Source of the DNA: Nocardioides humi
GTDB lineage: Bacteria; Actinomycetota; Actinomycetes; Propionibacteriales; Nocardioidaceae
Length of the DNA stretch: 64,000 bases
Assembly (NCBI RefSeq): GCF_006494775.1
Contig: NZ_CP041146.1
Coordinates: 1,612,001 to 1,676,000 of the forward strand
Direction: 5' to 3'
Shown here in pieces: positions 21,199-30,969 of this stretch; the first letter of the stretch is position 1; each line of letters starts with the position of its first letter. The position numbers and the translations under genes are program-made. The notes beneath the pieces were generated by a model. The model was not told where the DNA came from, made no database searches, and saw only the letters and a list, made by a program, of their open reading frames with translations.

Positions 21199-22420
21199 AT
21201 GACCCAGGTCCTGCCCCCGATCCCGCCGGCGCAGCCGGTACCGCCTGTCCCCCGTCGTACCCGCCCCCTCCCTCGAGAGGCCGCCGTCACCCCAGCGGCG
21301 ACCGAGGCGGGCCGGGTTCGCGGTGGCGGTGCTGACCGGCGCCCTGGTGGTCGGGGGCGGGGCCGGGGTCGCCGGCGCGGCGCTCTATGACGCCGCGTCC
21401 GGCGGTTCCGGCAACGGCACCGGCGGTACGTCGTCGCTGCCGGTCGTCGACAACGGCAACCGCGCCGCGGCGTCGGGCAGCGTGGAGTCCGTCGCGGCGG
21501 CCGTCCTCCCCTCCGTGGTGGCGCTCGACGTCAGCGGCGGAGGCGCGGCGGGCAGCGGGTCGGGCGTGGTGCTCGACACCGACGGCCTGATCCTCACCAA
21601 CGACCACGTGGTCACGCTCGGCGGGGAGATCAGCGCCGACCAGGCCGAGGTGACGGTGTCGTTCAACGACGGCAGGAAGGTGCGCGCGACCGTGGTCGGC
21701 ACCGACCCGCTCACCGACACCGCCCTGGTGAAGGTCGACGGCGTCGACGACCTCACGCCGATCACCATCGGCAAGTCGAGCAACCTCGACGTGGGCGAGC
21801 AGGTCGTCGCGATCGGATCGCCCTTCGGGCTGGACGCGACCGTCACCAGCGGCATCGTCAGCGCGCTGGACCGTCCGGTCGAGGTCGCCCGCGACGCCAA
21901 CGGCAACGCGACGGCCTACCCGGCGATCCAGACCGACGCCGCGATCAACCCCGGCAACAGCGGCGGCCCGCTCGTGAACATGGACGGCCAGCTGGTCGGC
22001 ATCAACGCCTCCATCCGCTCGACGGCCTCGGGCCAGGGCGCCGAGTCGGGCTCGATCGGCCTCGGCTTCGCGATCCCGATCGACGAGGTGCTGCCGATCA
22101 TCGAGCAGCTCCGCGCGGGCGAGACCCCGACGCACGCCCGGCTGGGCATCCAGGTCTCCGACGCCGCAGGCCAGGCGGGCTCCAGCGACACCACGCTCAC
22201 CGGCGCCCGGATCGCCGAGCTCGAGGACGGCTCGGCCGCAGCCGACGCCGGCCTGAAGCAGGGCGACGTCATCACCGCCATCGACGACCACCGGATCGAG
22301 GGCACCGAGGGCCTGATCGCCACCGTGCGCTCGTACCGGCCCGGCGACAGCGTCAAGGTGACCTACCTGCGCGACGGCAAGGAGAGCACGACCGAGCTGA
22401 AGCTCGGCTCCGACGGATAG
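21199..22420 (+). CDS. HtrA/DegP-like serine protease with PDZ domain (one apparent frameshift)
   Basis: Envelope-stress protease. Order: a short proline-rich cytoplasmic N-terminus, one membrane segment (AVAVLTGALVVGGGAGVAGA), a trypsin-like domain, and one C-terminal PDZ domain. The catalytic triad is visible as His in ILTNDHVV, Asp in DPLTDTALVKV and Ser in NPGNSGGPLV. The PDZ domain runs from THARLGIQVSD to the end and includes AADAGLKQGDVITAIDDHRI. The ATG at 21199 has GAGG upstream, but its frame reaches the protease only if one base is removed from a C5 run (21249-21253 or 21264-21268). The repaired length is 406 residues. If the sequence is correct, a GTG at 21323 would give a shorter protein starting inside the membrane segment. 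Confidence 0.82.
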
Positions 22421-22446
22421 GTGTCGTCTCCCTGGGGCGCGTCTCC

Positions 22447-22629
22447 CTAGGAGCCTCCGCCGCCGGCCTTGCGCCGGTGCATCTTCGGAGCGCCACCGAC
22501 GACCTCGGAGCCGTGGGCCTTCTCCTTCACCGGCCCGTCCTCGTGAACGCCGTGCTCCTTGCGGTTCTTGCGGTCCAGGGCCTCGCGCATCTTGGCCTTG
22601 AGATCCTCGTTCGCACCTTCGGCAGTCAT
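22447..22629 (-). CDS. DUF5302 family small protein
   Basis: 60-residue highly charged protein starting MTAEGANEDLKAKMREALDR and continuing KNRKEHGVHEDGPVKEKAHG, ending in a basic Arg/Lys and Gly-rich tail. The DLKAKxREALDRKN start is the hallmark of DUF5302, a small actinobacterial family of unknown function. GGAAGG precedes the ATG. It is probably a monocistronic gene, convergent with the protease. No membrane segment. Confidence 0.8.
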   Translation of the reverse strand: MTAEGANEDLKAKMREALDRKNRKEHGVHEDGPVKEKAHGSEVVGGAPKMHRRKAGGGGS

Positions 22630-22699
22630 GGTCGTCCTTCCGCAGCAAGAGAGGGGTGACGCCTCCACCGTCGCATCCCCGAGCCGCGGAGCCAAGGGA

Positions 22700-24399
22700 T
22701 TATCGCGCGCGAGCCACCCGGCCCTCGTCCCAGACCGGGCCGTCCGACTCGTACACGGTGCCGTCGGCGCCGAACACGCAGAAGCGGTCGAACCCGCGGG
22801 CGAACCAGCGGTCGTGGGTGACCGCCACGACGGTGCCGTCGAAGGCGGCCAGGCCCTCCTCGAGCGCCTCCGCCGACTGCACGTCGAGGTTGTCGGTGGG
22901 CTCGTCGAGCAGCAGAAGGGTCGCGCCGGACAGCTCGAGCAGCAGGATCTGGAAGCGGGCCTGCTGGCCGCCGGAGAGCGAGTCGAAGGGCTGCTCGGCG
23001 CTGGCCGCCAGCTCGTACCGGTCGAGCACGCGGCTCGCCTGCTCCCGGCCCATCCCCGTGCGCCCGGTCGGGCTGCCGTCGCCGCGGTGCAGGATCTCGA
23101 CCAGCGTCCGGCCGGCCAGCTCGGGGTGCTCGTGGGTCTGCACGAACCAGCCGGGCCGCACCCGCGCGCCGAGCCGGGCCCGTCCCGTGTGCGCCACCGA
23201 CGCGATCGGTACGTCGCCGACGGGCCGGTGCTCGACGTCCGGATCGGTGCCGCCCGCGGCGAGCAGGCGCAGGAAGTGGGACTTGCCGGATCCGTTCGAC
23301 CCGAGCACGGCCAGCCGGTCGCCGTACCAGACCTCGAGGTCGAAGGGCCGCATCAGGCCGGTGAGCTCCAGGTCCTCGCAGACGACCGCGCGCTTGCCGG
23401 TGCGGGCGCCGGAGAGGCGGATGGTCACCTGCTGCTCGCGCGGCTGCTCGGTCGGCGGCCCGGCCTCCTCGAACTTCCGCAGCCGGGTCTGGGCGGCGCG
23501 GTACTGCGAGGACATGCCGTCGTTGTACTCCGCCTTGACCTTCAGCCGCAGCACCAGCGCCTCGAGCTTGGCGTGCTCCTCGTCCCAGCGCCGGCGCAGC
23601 TCGGCGAAGCGGGCGAACCGGTCCCTCCTCGCCTCGTGGTACGACGCGAACCCGCCCGCATGCGTCCAGACGCTGTTGCCGCCCCGCCCGCCCCGAGCTC
23701 GACCGTCACCACGTGGGTGGCGCAGGCCGCGAGCAGCTCACGGTCGTGGCTGATGAACAGGATCGTCTTGTCCGAGGCGGCGATCCGCTGCTCCAGCCAG
23801 ATCTTGCCGGGGACGTCGAGGAAGTTGTCGGGCTCGTCGAGGAGCAGCACCTCCTCGGGCCCGGCGAGCAGGTACTCCAGGACCAGCCGCTTCTGCTCGC
23901 CGCCCGAGAGCGTGCGCAGCTCGCGGTACTTCGCCCGGTCGAAGGGCACGCCGAGCGCCTTCACGGTGCACACGTCCCAGACCACCTCGACGTCGTAGCC
24001 GCCCGCGTCGGCGTACTCCGCCAGCGCGTGGGCGTAGCCGAGCTGGGTGGCCTCGTCGTCGGTGTCCATCAGCGCGAGCTCGAAGCGGTCGACCTCGGCC
24101 GCGGCCGCGCGCACCCGCTCGGGAGCCAGGCCGAGCAGCAGGTCGGCGACGGTGGGTTCCTCGCCGAGTCCCCGGTCGACCATCTGGCGCATGACGCCGA
24201 GGCCGCCGGATCGCGTCACGGCGCCGGCGTGCGGCGCCAGCTCGCCGGTGATCAGCCGGAGGAGCGTGGTCTTGCCCGCGCCGTTGGCGCCGACCAGCGC
24301 CACCTTGGCGCCGTCGCCGACCCGGAAGGACACGTCGTCGAGCAGCACCCTCCCGTCGGGCAGCTCGTACCGGACGGCGGCGACCTCCACATGACCCAC
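22700..24399 (-). CDS. ABC-F family ATPase (one apparent frameshift)
   Basis: Soluble protein with two ATP-binding cassettes and no membrane domain, the ABC-F layout associated with ribosome rescue or antibiotic protection. First cassette: Walker A LVGANGAGKTTLLRLITGE, signature LSGGEQKRLVLEYLL, Walker B LLLDEPDNFLDVPG. Second cassette: VLGSNGSGKSHFLRLL, LSGGQQARFQILLLEL, LLLLDEPTDNLDVQSAE. The linker between them is helical and basic (HEARRDRFARFAELRRRWDE). The frame is broken at the C run 23682-23685 (four bases where five are needed); repaired length is 566 residues. GTG at 24399 is preferred; GTG at 24390 is possible. Confidence 0.88.
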
Positions 24400-24484
24400 G
24401 AGGCTCGATTCTCCGGGTTCGGGCCCGGCGCCGCGACCCGATATCGCGTGGGAGCGCGCCGGGGATGCTGCAAGGATGCTGCGC

Positions 24485-25159
24485 ATGGACTGGATCGACC
24501 TGCTGGAGGACGCGACGGGGCGCTTCGCGGACGTGCTGGCGACCGGGGACCTCGCGGCGCCCGTCCCCGCATGCCCGGCCTGGACGCTGGCCGACCTCGG
24601 CGAGCACACCCGCTGGGTGCACGCCTGGGCCACGCACGCGATCACCGACGGCAGCCCGGACGGCGACACCGCCGCCGTCGGCGCCGACCGCGAGACCCTG
24701 GTCGCGGGCTACCGCGCGGCCGCCGCCGGGCTGCTCGACGTGCTGCGGCGTACCGCTCCGGACGACCACGCCTGGACCTTCGGCCCGGAGCGGAAGGCGG
24801 AGTTCTGGCGGCGGCGCCAGGTCCACGAGGTCACCATGCACCTGTACGACGCCCTGGCCTCCCAGGCGCGGACCGACGCGTGGTCGCTCACCCCCGAGCT
24901 GGGCTGGGACGGCGTCGACGAGGTCGCGACGATCTTCTACCCGCGCCAGGTGCGACTCGGCCGCACCGGTCCCCTGCCGGCGCCGGTCCGGGTGACGGCC
25001 ACCGACCTCGCGCGCTCGGTGGTGCTCGAGCCGGACGCGCCCGGCGACGCCGTCGAGCTGGCGGGACCCGCGGTCGACCTGCTGCTCGGCCTGTGGGGCC
25101 GGCGGCCGGCCGAGGGGCCCGCCGCCGCGGTGCTCGCGCAGTCGGCCGTCACTCCCTGA
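24485..25159 (+). CDS. Maleylpyruvate isomerase N-terminal (MDMPI/DinB-like) family protein
   Basis: Protein of about 224 residues with the four-helix DinB-like fold used by mycothiol-dependent enzymes. The diagnostic N-terminal region is VPACPAWTLADLGEHTRWVH, and EFWRRRQVHEVTMHLYDAL carries the conserved metal-binding histidines. The C-terminal sterol-carrier-like part ends AVELAGPAVDLLLGLWGRRP. The substrate is unknown; relatives include mycothiol-dependent isomerases and transferases. ATG at 24485 is preferred, with AGGA upstream; ATG at 24476 is also open. It overlaps a small minus-strand gene by 11 nt at the 3' end. Confidence 0.82.
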   Translation: MDWIDLLEDATGRFADVLATGDLAAPVPACPAWTLADLGEHTRWVHAWATHAITDGSPDGDTAAVGADRETLVAGYRAAAAGLLDVLRRTAPDDHAWTFGPERKAEFWRRRQVHEVTMHLYDALASQARTDAWSLTPELGWDGVDEVATIFYPRQVRLGRTGPLPAPVRVTATDLARSVVLEPDAPGDAVELAGPAVDLLLGLWGRRPAEGPAAAVLAQSAVTP

Positions 25160-25381
25160 CCCACTCCGCCGGGCAGTGCTCGTGCACCCGGCAGCACGCG
25201 TGGGGTACATCTCCTGGTCGGGCCACGGGTGCGACCATCCGGCGCCGGCGAGCTCGGGGTGCACGCACTTGTACCGCTCGGGCCGGCCGGGGTCGGCGGC
25301 CTGCTGCAGGATCGCGGCCCGGTGGTGGCTGAGCTCGCCGCTCCGGTCGAGCGACCGGGCGATCTCCGAGAGCCGGCTCAC
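25149..25381 (-). CDS. Small Cys/His-rich protein of unknown function (one apparent frameshift)
   Basis: Starts GTG 2 nt after the SIMPL stop codon (one base between them), so it is coupled to that gene. The first part is a helix (MSRLSEIARSLDRSGELSHH). The second part carries spaced cysteines and histidines: YKCVHPELAGAGWSHPWPDQ, then, after one added C in the run at about 25203-25206, EMYPHACCRVHEHCPAEWVR. The repaired protein is 77 residues with four Cys and several His, as in a small metal site. Without repair the Cys pair is lost. I do not recognise a family. Confidence 0.6.
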
Positions 25382-25382
25382 C

Positions 25383-26057
25383 TCACTCCGCCACGAACCG
25401 CGCGTCGATCTCCGCCGACACCTCGATGTCCTCGGGGGCCAGCTCCAGCTCCGCGCCGCCGCCGGCGTCCTTGGCCGCCGCCATCCGCATGAACGGCGCG
25501 CTGCCGCCGCCCACCGGCGCGATGCCGGTGCTGAGCATGCCGGCGTCCGCCACCGCGACGGGCCGGACGGGGCCGAGGCCGAGCGCCTCGGCGTACTCCT
25601 GGGCGCGGCGGACCGCCGCCTGCACCGCCCGGGTGCGGACCGCGCGCTCGAGGTCGTGGCGGTTGCTCTCGGTGAGCGCCCAGACGACACCGTCGAGCCG
25701 GAAGCCCTGGGTGGCGGCGACGTGCTGGCCGACCCAGGTCGCGAGGACGCCGAAGTCGCGGAACTTCACCTGGACGCCGACGCTGGCGTGGTGGACGAGC
25801 GGGAGCTGCTTGCCGCTCTGGTTCCACGGGCGCTGCGCCCAGGTGCGGACGTGCTGGGTCGACCACCAGGTGACCGGGCCGTGCTCGGGGTCGTGGAGCG
25901 CCTGGATCGACGTCTTCACCGCCTCGAGGTCGCGGACCACGCGGTCGTAGACGGGCTGCATCGCGGGACCCTCGAAGGCCAGGGTGACCTGCGCGGTGCC
26001 GCGCTCGGGACGCTGGAAGGCGGTGTGCGACCCGCGCACGGTGAACTCGGTCGGCAT
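25383..26057 (-). CDS. SIMPL domain (DUF541) protein
   Basis: 224-residue protein of the SIMPL/DUF541 family, which forms beta-alpha periplasmic or cytosolic oligomers of unclear function. Matching features are the start TEFTVRGSHTAFQRPERGTA, the middle repeat RAVQAAVRRAQEYAEALGLG and the ending APEDIEVSAEIDARF, all usual for the family. There is no signal peptide here, so it seems cytosolic, unlike many relatives. ATG at 26057 is chosen over an upstream start because homologues begin at the PTEFTV segment. Upstream gene of a coupled pair with the small Cys/His protein. Confidence 0.8.
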   Translation of the reverse strand: MPTEFTVRGSHTAFQRPERGTAQVTLAFEGPAMQPVYDRVVRDLEAVKTSIQALHDPEHGPVTWWSTQHVRTWAQRPWNQSGKQLPLVHHASVGVQVKFRDFGVLATWVGQHVAATQGFRLDGVVWALTESNRHDLERAVRTRAVQAAVRRAQEYAEALGLGPVRPVAVADAGMLSTGIAPVGGGSAPFMRMAAAKDAGGGAELELAPEDIEVSAEIDARFVAE

Positions 26058-26082
26058 GGCGCCCACTCTAGGCATCCACGCC

Positions 26083-26679
26083 TCAGGCACGGCGGGTCTC
26101 GAGGACCCGGAACCCCTTCGCGCTGGCCAGCCGCGTGGTCGGGAGGCCCTGCTCGCCCAGCCAGCGCTGGAGCGAGTCGGCGCCGAGGTTCCTGCCGACG
26201 ACCATGACCGCCCGGCCGTCCGGCGCGAGCCGCGGCAGCCAGGCCAGCAGCAGCTCGTGGAGGGCCTGCTTGCCGATCCGGATCGGCGGGTTGGACCAGA
26301 TCTCGTCGTACGTCGCCGCGGGGTCGACGTCCTCGGGAACGCTCGCCGTGAACCGGTCGGCCACCCCCAGGGACGCGGCGTTCTCGTTGGCGAGGAGCAC
26401 CGCGCGCCGGTTGACGTCGACGCCGGTCACCACGGCGGCCGGCGCCGCCAGCGCACAGGCGAGCCCGATCACGCCGTACCCGCAGCCGAGGTCGAGGATC
26501 CGGCCGCCCGCCGGCGGCTCGGTCTCCCGGAAGAGCACGGACGTGCCGATGTCGAGCCGCCCCTGCGCGAACACGCCGGAGCCGCTGACCAGGTCGAGCT
26601 CCAGGCCCCAGACCTCGGCGTGGACCGCGGCGCGCTGGAAGGGCACCGACGGGTCGGCGGAGAAGTAGTGGTCGTCCAT
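26083..26679 (-). CDS. RsmC-like class I methyltransferase
   Basis: 198-residue SAM-dependent methyltransferase of the small-MTS-domain type found in RsmC/RlmG rRNA guanine N2 methylases. The SAM loop is RILDLGCGYGVIGLACAL, the second strand acid is GVDVNRRAVLLANEN, and the catalytic NPPF-like motif is EIWSNPPIRIGK. The N-terminal YFSADPSVPF region is also seen in single-domain members. Its ATG overlaps the truA stop (ATGA), so the two RNA-modifying enzymes are co-translated. The exact rRNA site is not deducible. Confidence 0.86.
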   Translation of the reverse strand: MDDHYFSADPSVPFQRAAVHAEVWGLELDLVSGSGVFAQGRLDIGTSVLFRETEPPAGGRILDLGCGYGVIGLACALAAPAAVVTGVDVNRRAVLLANENAASLGVADRFTASVPEDVDPAATYDEIWSNPPIRIGKQALHELLLAWLPRLAPDGRAVMVVGRNLGADSLQRWLGEQGLPTTRLASAKGFRVLETRRA

Positions 26680-27497
26680 CAGGCCTCCGGAGTCGTACGA
26701 CGGGCGGCGGTCTGCGCGACCCGGGCGGCCAGCTCGGCGTCGGGCGGGTAGGCGACCTCCTCGAGGGTCAGCCCGTGCGGGGGCACGACGACCACCCCCG
26801 GGTCGCGCCGCCGTCCGGTGAGGATCTCCGCCGCCCACGCGGGCTCCTTGCGGGCCTCGCCGATCGCGATCATGCAGCCGACCAGCGCACGCACCATCGA
26901 GTGGCAGAACGCGTCGGCCTGCACGTGCCCGACCACGAGGCCGTCGTCCGCGCGACGCCAGTCGAAGGCGAGCAGCGTCCGGATCGTGGTCGCGCCCTCG
27001 CGATGCTTGCAGAAGGCCGCGAAGTCGTGGAGGCCGACCAGGGACCGCGCGGCCTGGTCCATGGCCGCGACGTCGAGCGCCCGCGGCCAGGCCAGCACGT
27101 GGTTGCGGGTCAGCGGGTCGACGCGGGCGGGATCGTCGACGATCCGGTACGCATAGCGCCGCCACAGCGCCGCGAACCGCGCGTCGAAGCCCGCGGGCGC
27201 CACGGTGAGCCGGTGCACCCGGACGTCCCGGTCGAGCACGCCGTTGAGGCGCCGCGCCAGCACGTCGAGGCGCTCGAGCCGCGGATCCTCCGGGACGTCG
27301 ACGTGCGCGACCTGGCCGCGCGCGTGCACGCCGGCGTCGGTGCGGCCCGCGCAGGTGACCTGCAGCGAGCCCTCGGGGAGCCGCAGCACCGTCGTCAGCG
27401 CGGTGGTCAGCGCGGCCTGGACCGTGCGCAGCTCCGGCTGGGTCGCCCAGCCCCGGAAGTCACCGCCGTCGTAGGCGAGGTCGATCCGCAGCCGCAC
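26679..27497 (-). CDS. truA: tRNA pseudouridine(38-40) synthase
   Basis: Converts uridines 38-40 in the tRNA anticodon arm to pseudouridine; 272 residues. Motifs: LRIDLAYDGGDFRGWATQPE at the N-terminus; the catalytic Asp in CAGRTDAGVHARGQVAH; LWRRYAYRI; and FCHSMVRALVGCMIAIGEAR near the C-terminus. GTG at 27497 fits the family N-terminus. It is divergent from xseA with about 50 bp between starts. Confidence 0.95.
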   Translation of the reverse strand: MRLRIDLAYDGGDFRGWATQPELRTVQAALTTALTTVLRLPEGSLQVTCAGRTDAGVHARGQVAHVDVPEDPRLERLDVLARRLNGVLDRDVRVHRLTVAPAGFDARFAALWRRYAYRIVDDPARVDPLTRNHVLAWPRALDVAAMDQAARSLVGLHDFAAFCKHREGATTIRTLLAFDWRRADDGLVVGHVQADAFCHSMVRALVGCMIAIGEARKEPAWAAEILTGRRRDPGVVVVPPHGLTLEEVAYPPDAELAARVAQTAARRTTPEA

Positions 27498-27535
27498 CCG
27501 TAGAGCGTAGATGGGTCCGTGTCGGCCCGATGAAA

Positions 27536-27541
27536 TAGGCT
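27536..27541 (+). promoter_or_regulatory. -10 element of xseA
   Basis: TAGGCT followed by 7 nt and the GTG start, without a Shine-Dalgarno; a leaderless arrangement. Confidence 0.45.
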
Positions 27542-27548
27542 CGCGGCC

Positions 27549-28820
27549 GTGGCCCTGGAGACGTCGCTGGAGAAGCCGGCACCCGTGCGGGCGATCGCCA
27601 ACGCGCTCGCCGGCTGGATCGACCGGCTCGGCGCGGTGTGGGTCGAGGGCCAGGTGACCCAGGTCAGCCGGCGGCCGGGCCTGGCCACGGTGTTCCTCAC
27701 CCTGCGCGACTCGGTGGCCGACATCTCGGTCCCCGTCACCTGCTCCCGGGTGCTCTTCGACGGCCTGTCCACGCCGGTGGCCGAGGGCGCGAGCGTCGTC
27801 ATCCACGCCCGCCCGTCCTACTACGCCAACCGCGGCAGCCTGTCCCTGCAGGCCCGCGAGATCCGGATGGTCGGCCTCGGCGAGCTGCTCGCCCGCCTGG
27901 AGCGGCGCCGCCAGCTGCTGGCCGCCGAGGGGCTGTTCAGCCAGGAGCGCAAGCGCCGGCTGCCCGCCGTCCCCCGCCGGATCGGCCTGGTCACCGCGCC
28001 GAGCTCGGCCGCCGAGCGCGACGTCGTCGAGAACGCCACCCGCCGCTGGCCCGCGGTCGCCTTCACCACCGCCTACGCCTCCATGCAGGGCCCGCGCTCG
28101 GCGCCGGAGGTCATCGAGGCCGTACGCCGCCTCGACACCGACCCGGGCGTCGACGTGATCGTCGTGGCCCGCGGCGGCGGATCGGTCGAGGACCTGCTGC
28201 CGTTCTCCGACGAGGGCCTGATCCGGGTGGTGGCCGCCGCCCGGACGCCGGTCGTCTCCGCGATCGGCCACGAGCCCGACACGCCCCTGCTCGACCTCGT
28301 CGCCGACGTCCGCGCCTCCACCCCGACCGACGCCGCGAAGCTGATCGTGCCCGACATGGCGCAGGAGCGGCTGATGGTCGACCGCGCCCGCGACGCCCTG
28401 CGCCGCGCCGTACGCCATCGGCTCGACCGCGAGCAGGCCCAGCTCGACGCCCTGCGTGCCCGGCCCGCGCTCGCCCATCCCGGCAGCCTGCTCGACGCCC
28501 GGCGCGACGAGCTCGACGACTGGCGGGCGCGGATCCGCCGACGGCTGGAGTGGCAGCTCGACCGGGCCGCCGACGACCTCGACCACCGCCGGGCCCAGGT
28601 CCGGGCCCTCTCCCCGCTGGCGACCCTGCGCCGCGGGTACGCCGTCCTCCAGGACGCCGACGGCCACGTCGTCACCTCCGTCCACCCCGTCGCCGACGGC
28701 GCCGCCCTGAGCGTGCGCGTCGCCGACGGCCGCATCCACGTCACCGCCACCCGTTCCGAGCAGATCGCCGAGCAGATCGCCGAGCCGAGCACCGAGCCGA
28801 CCGAGGAGACCCATGACTGA
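27549..28820 (+). CDS. xseA: Exodeoxyribonuclease VII large subunit
   Basis: Catalytic subunit of a single-strand-specific exonuclease used in DNA repair; 423 residues. N-terminal OB-fold includes [13 protein letters not shown] and [15 protein letters not shown]. The catalytic domain has [38 protein letters not shown] and [16 protein letters not shown] long coiled-coil with many Arg follows, then [19 protein letters not shown]. The ATGACTGA overlap with xseB shows coupling of the two subunits. Confidence 0.95.
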   Translation: MALETSLEKPAPVRAIANALAGWIDRLGAVWVEGQVTQVSRRPGLATVFLTLRDSVADISVPVTCSRVLFDGLSTPVAEGASVVIHARPSYYANRGSLSLQAREIRMVGLGELLARLERRRQLLAAEGLFSQERKRRLPAVPRRIGLVTAPSSAAERDVVENATRRWPAVAFTTAYASMQGPRSAPEVIEAVRRLDTDPGVDVIVVARGGGSVEDLLPFSDEGLIRVVAAARTPVVSAIGHEPDTPLLDLVADVRASTPTDAAKLIVPDMAQERLMVDRARDALRRAVRHRLDREQAQLDALRARPALAHPGSLLDARRDELDDWRARIRRRLEWQLDRAADDLDHRRAQVRALSPLATLRRGYAVLQDADGHVVTSVHPVADGAALSVRVADGRIHVTATRSEQIAEQIAEPSTEPTEETHD

Positions 28821-29037
28821 CGACACCACCGAGGAGCTGTCCTACGAGGACGCGCGCGCCGAGCTGGTCGAGGTCGTCCGTCAGCTCGAGGCGGGCGGCA
28901 CGACCCTCGAGGAGTCGCTCGCGCTCTGGGAGCGCGGCGAGGCGCTGGCCACCACCTGCCAGGGCTGGCTCGACGGCGCCCGCGCCCGGCTCGAGGCGGC
29001 GCTGGACGACGAGGACGACGGCGACGACCAGGGCTAG
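28813..29037 (+). CDS. xseB: Exodeoxyribonuclease VII small subunit
   Basis: 74-residue partner of XseA. The family core [20 protein letters not shown] followed by [16 protein letters not shown] is intact. The C-terminus is acidic ([10 protein letters not shown]). It starts 8 nt before the xseA stop, so the two subunits are made in balance. Its TAG is shared in a CTAG with the stop of the convergent DUF4245 gene. Confidence 0.95.
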   Translation: MTDDTTEELSYEDARAELVEVVRQLEAGGTTLEESLALWERGEALATTCQGWLDGARARLEAALDDEDDGDDQG

Positions 29038-29615
29038 CCGACCGGCGTCGTGACCAGCGCGTCGACGATCGCCTGCAGGTCCGTGCGCGACGCGGAGCCG
29101 AACACCAGCACGGTCTCGTCGCCGACCTCCGCGGCGTACGCCGAGTCGCCGCCGGCGTCGGCGTAGCCCTTCCAGTCGCGGGCCACCGGGCGTCGTACGT
29201 CGGCGGGGACGGTGTAGCCCTCGACCGCCTCGGTCTTCTCGTCGACCCACTTGCCCAGCAGCGCGCCGACCGAGGCGTCCTCCTGGCGCACGGCGACGAA
29301 CTTCCCCCGGTCGGTGAGCATCCGGATCATGAACACCGGGTCGTCGCCGGGGGTGACGTCGACGCCGGTAGCGATCCAGCCGTCGGGCAGGGCGGTCGGG
29401 TAGACCGGCGTGAGCCCGGACTGCTGGGCGGAGCGGACGGTCTCGACGTAGTCGACCGCCTCGGGCTTGACCTCGAAGTCGGGCCGGAAGACGCCCATGA
29501 AGTACAGCAGCCCGCCGATGGCGACCACGGTGACGACCAGGGAGGTCACGAGTCCCACCGCCGAGCGCTGGTAGCGGCCCGGTCGGCCCGGCGGCTGTGC
29601 CTGCTGCGCGTTCAT
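29034..29615 (-). CDS. DUF4245 family membrane-anchored protein
   Basis: 193 residues: a short Gln/Pro-rich cytoplasmic start ([20 protein letters not shown]), one membrane helix ([20 protein letters not shown]), then an exported domain with [20 protein letters not shown] and a Trp-rich middle. This is the DUF4245 layout, an actinobacterial family of unknown function that often lies beside xseAB. Convergent with xseB through a shared CTAG stop. Confidence 0.85.
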   Translation of the reverse strand: MNAQQAQPPGRPGRYQRSAVGLVTSLVVTVVAIGGLLYFMGVFRPDFEVKPEAVDYVETVRSAQQSGLTPVYPTALPDGWIATGVDVTPGDDPVFMIRMLTDRGKFVAVRQEDASVGALLGKWVDEKTEAVEGYTVPADVRRPVARDWKGYADAGGDSAYAAEVGDETVLVFGSASRTDLQAIVDALVTTPVG

Positions 29616-29674
29616 GACGCGACGAGTCTCCCAGCCGACGTCCGGGGGCGTGCACCCGGGCAACGGTTCTGTCT

Positions 29675-29711
29675 CATCTGCGTCTACTTCATGGAGTTTT
29701 CGCCGCAGATG
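29675..29711. promoter_or_regulatory. Inverted repeat upstream of the molybdate regulator
   Basis: Perfect 8-bp repeat CATCTGCG (29675-29682) and CGCAGATG (29704-29711), 21 nt apart, flanking an AT-rich promoter-like centre. It ends 16 nt before the regulator's GTG. Candidate operator for the adjacent HTH/TOBE protein. Confidence 0.45.
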
Positions 29712-29727
29712 CGCCAAGGTGGCCCCT

Positions 29728-30138
29728 GTGTCCGACTACCGTGTCGCCGAGGCCGCCGAGATCCTCGGGGTCAGCACCGACACCGTGCGCCGCTGGATCG
29801 AGGCCGGCCGGGTGCCCGGTCGCACCGTCGACGGCCGGACCGTCATCCCCGGCCCCGACCTCGCCGCGCTCGCGGCGTCCCTGGTCGACGACGCCGACCG
29901 CGTCCGCACGCGGGCCGGCGCCGTCAGCGCGCGGAACCGGATGACCGGGATCGTCACCCGGGTCCTCACCGACACGGTGATGGCCCAGGTCGAGATGGTC
30001 TGCGGGCCCTACCGGATCGTGTCGCTCATGAGCACCGAGGCGGCCACGGAGCTCGGGCTCGAGCCCGGGGTCCGCGCGATCGCCTCGGTGAAGTCCACCA
30101 ATGTCGTCATCGAACGACCCGTCACGAGAAAGTCCTGA
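29728..30138 (+). CDS. HTH plus TOBE (molybdate-binding) regulator
   Basis: 136-residue protein that joins an excisionase/MerR-like DNA-binding helix-turn-helix (VAEAAEILGVSTDTVRRWIE, then AGRVPGRTVDGRTVIPG) to one C-terminal TOBE domain (RNRMTGIVTRVLTDTVMAQV and the ending IASVKSTNVVIERP). TOBE domains of this kind bind molybdate or tungstate, so it should sense the anion and control the modABC genes directly downstream. GTG at 29728 has AAGG at a good distance; GTG at 29719 is also open. The gene precedes modA by 10 nt. Confidence 0.85.
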   Translation: MSDYRVAEAAEILGVSTDTVRRWIEAGRVPGRTVDGRTVIPGPDLAALAASLVDDADRVRTRAGAVSARNRMTGIVTRVLTDTVMAQVEMVCGPYRIVSLMSTEAATELGLEPGVRAIASVKSTNVVIERPVTRKS

Positions 30139-30148
30139 GGCAAGCCCG

Positions 30149-30961
30149 ATGAAGCAAGGACCGATGAAGAAGAACCGGCTCCGGCTCAGCGCGACCGCGG
30201 CCGCCCTCCTGCTCGCCCTCCCGCTCGCCGCCTGCGGCGACGACGGCGACAGCGGCTCCGGCGACAACGGCAACGGCGGCGGCACGGAGACGCTGACCGT
30301 CTTCGCCGCCGCGTCGCTCACCAAGACCTTCGAGGAGCTCGAGAAGCAGTTCGAGGACGCGCACGAGGGCGTGGACGTCAAGCTGTCCTTCGGCGGCTCC
30401 TCCGACCTGGTCGCGCAGATCACCGAGGGCGCCGACGCCGACGTCTTCGCCTCGGCCGACACCGCCAACATGGACAAGCTGGTCGCCGCCGACCTGGCCG
30501 AGGGCGAGCCGGCCGAGTTCGCCACCAACACCCTGATGATCGCGGTGCCGCCGGGCAACCCGGCCGGGATCACCAACCTCGCCGACCTCACCGAGAAGGA
30601 CGTCAACCTGGTGCTCTGCCAGCCCGAGGTGCCGTGCGGCAGCGCGTCCCTCAAGGTCGCCGAGGCCGCCGGGCTCACCTTCCAGCCGGTCAGCGAGGAG
30701 CAGTCGGTGACCGACGTCCTGGCCAAGGTCTCCTCCGGCGAGGCGGACGCCGGCCTGGTCTACGTCACCGACGTCACCGCGGCGGGCGACACGGTCGAGG
30801 GCATCGACTTCCCCGAGGCCGCGGACGTCGTCAACCACTACCCGATCGTCGCGGTCAAGGGCTCCGAGCACGCCGACCTCGCGAAGGAGTGGCTCGACCT
30901 GGTCCTGGGCGACGGCCAGCAGGTCTTCAAGGAGGCCGGCTTCGGCGCGCCGGGCGCCTGA
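30149..30961 (+). CDS. modA: Molybdate ABC transporter substrate-binding lipoprotein
   Basis: Extracytoplasmic molybdate-binding protein, 270 residues. The signal peptide ends in lipobox LAAC ([13 protein letters not shown]), so it is lipid-anchored. The ligand-binding segments are [17 protein letters not shown] and [20 protein letters not shown], with [12 protein letters not shown] near the end. These hold the Ser, Ser and Tyr residues that bind oxyanion in ModA. ATG at 30149 with GAGG at 8 nt is preferred over ATG at 30164. First structural gene of modABC. Confidence 0.93.
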   Translation: MKQGPMKKNRLRLSATAAALLLALPLAACGDDGDSGSGDNGNGGGTETLTVFAAASLTKTFEELEKQFEDAHEGVDVKLSFGGSSDLVAQITEGADADVFASADTANMDKLVAADLAEGEPAEFATNTLMIAVPPGNPAGITNLADLTEKDVNLVLCQPEVPCGSASLKVAEAAGLTFQPVSEEQSVTDVLAKVSSGEADAGLVYVTDVTAAGDTVEGIDFPEAADVVNHYPIVAVKGSEHADLAKEWLDLVLGDGQQVFKEAGFGAPGA

Positions 30962-30969
30962 CCCCCGGC

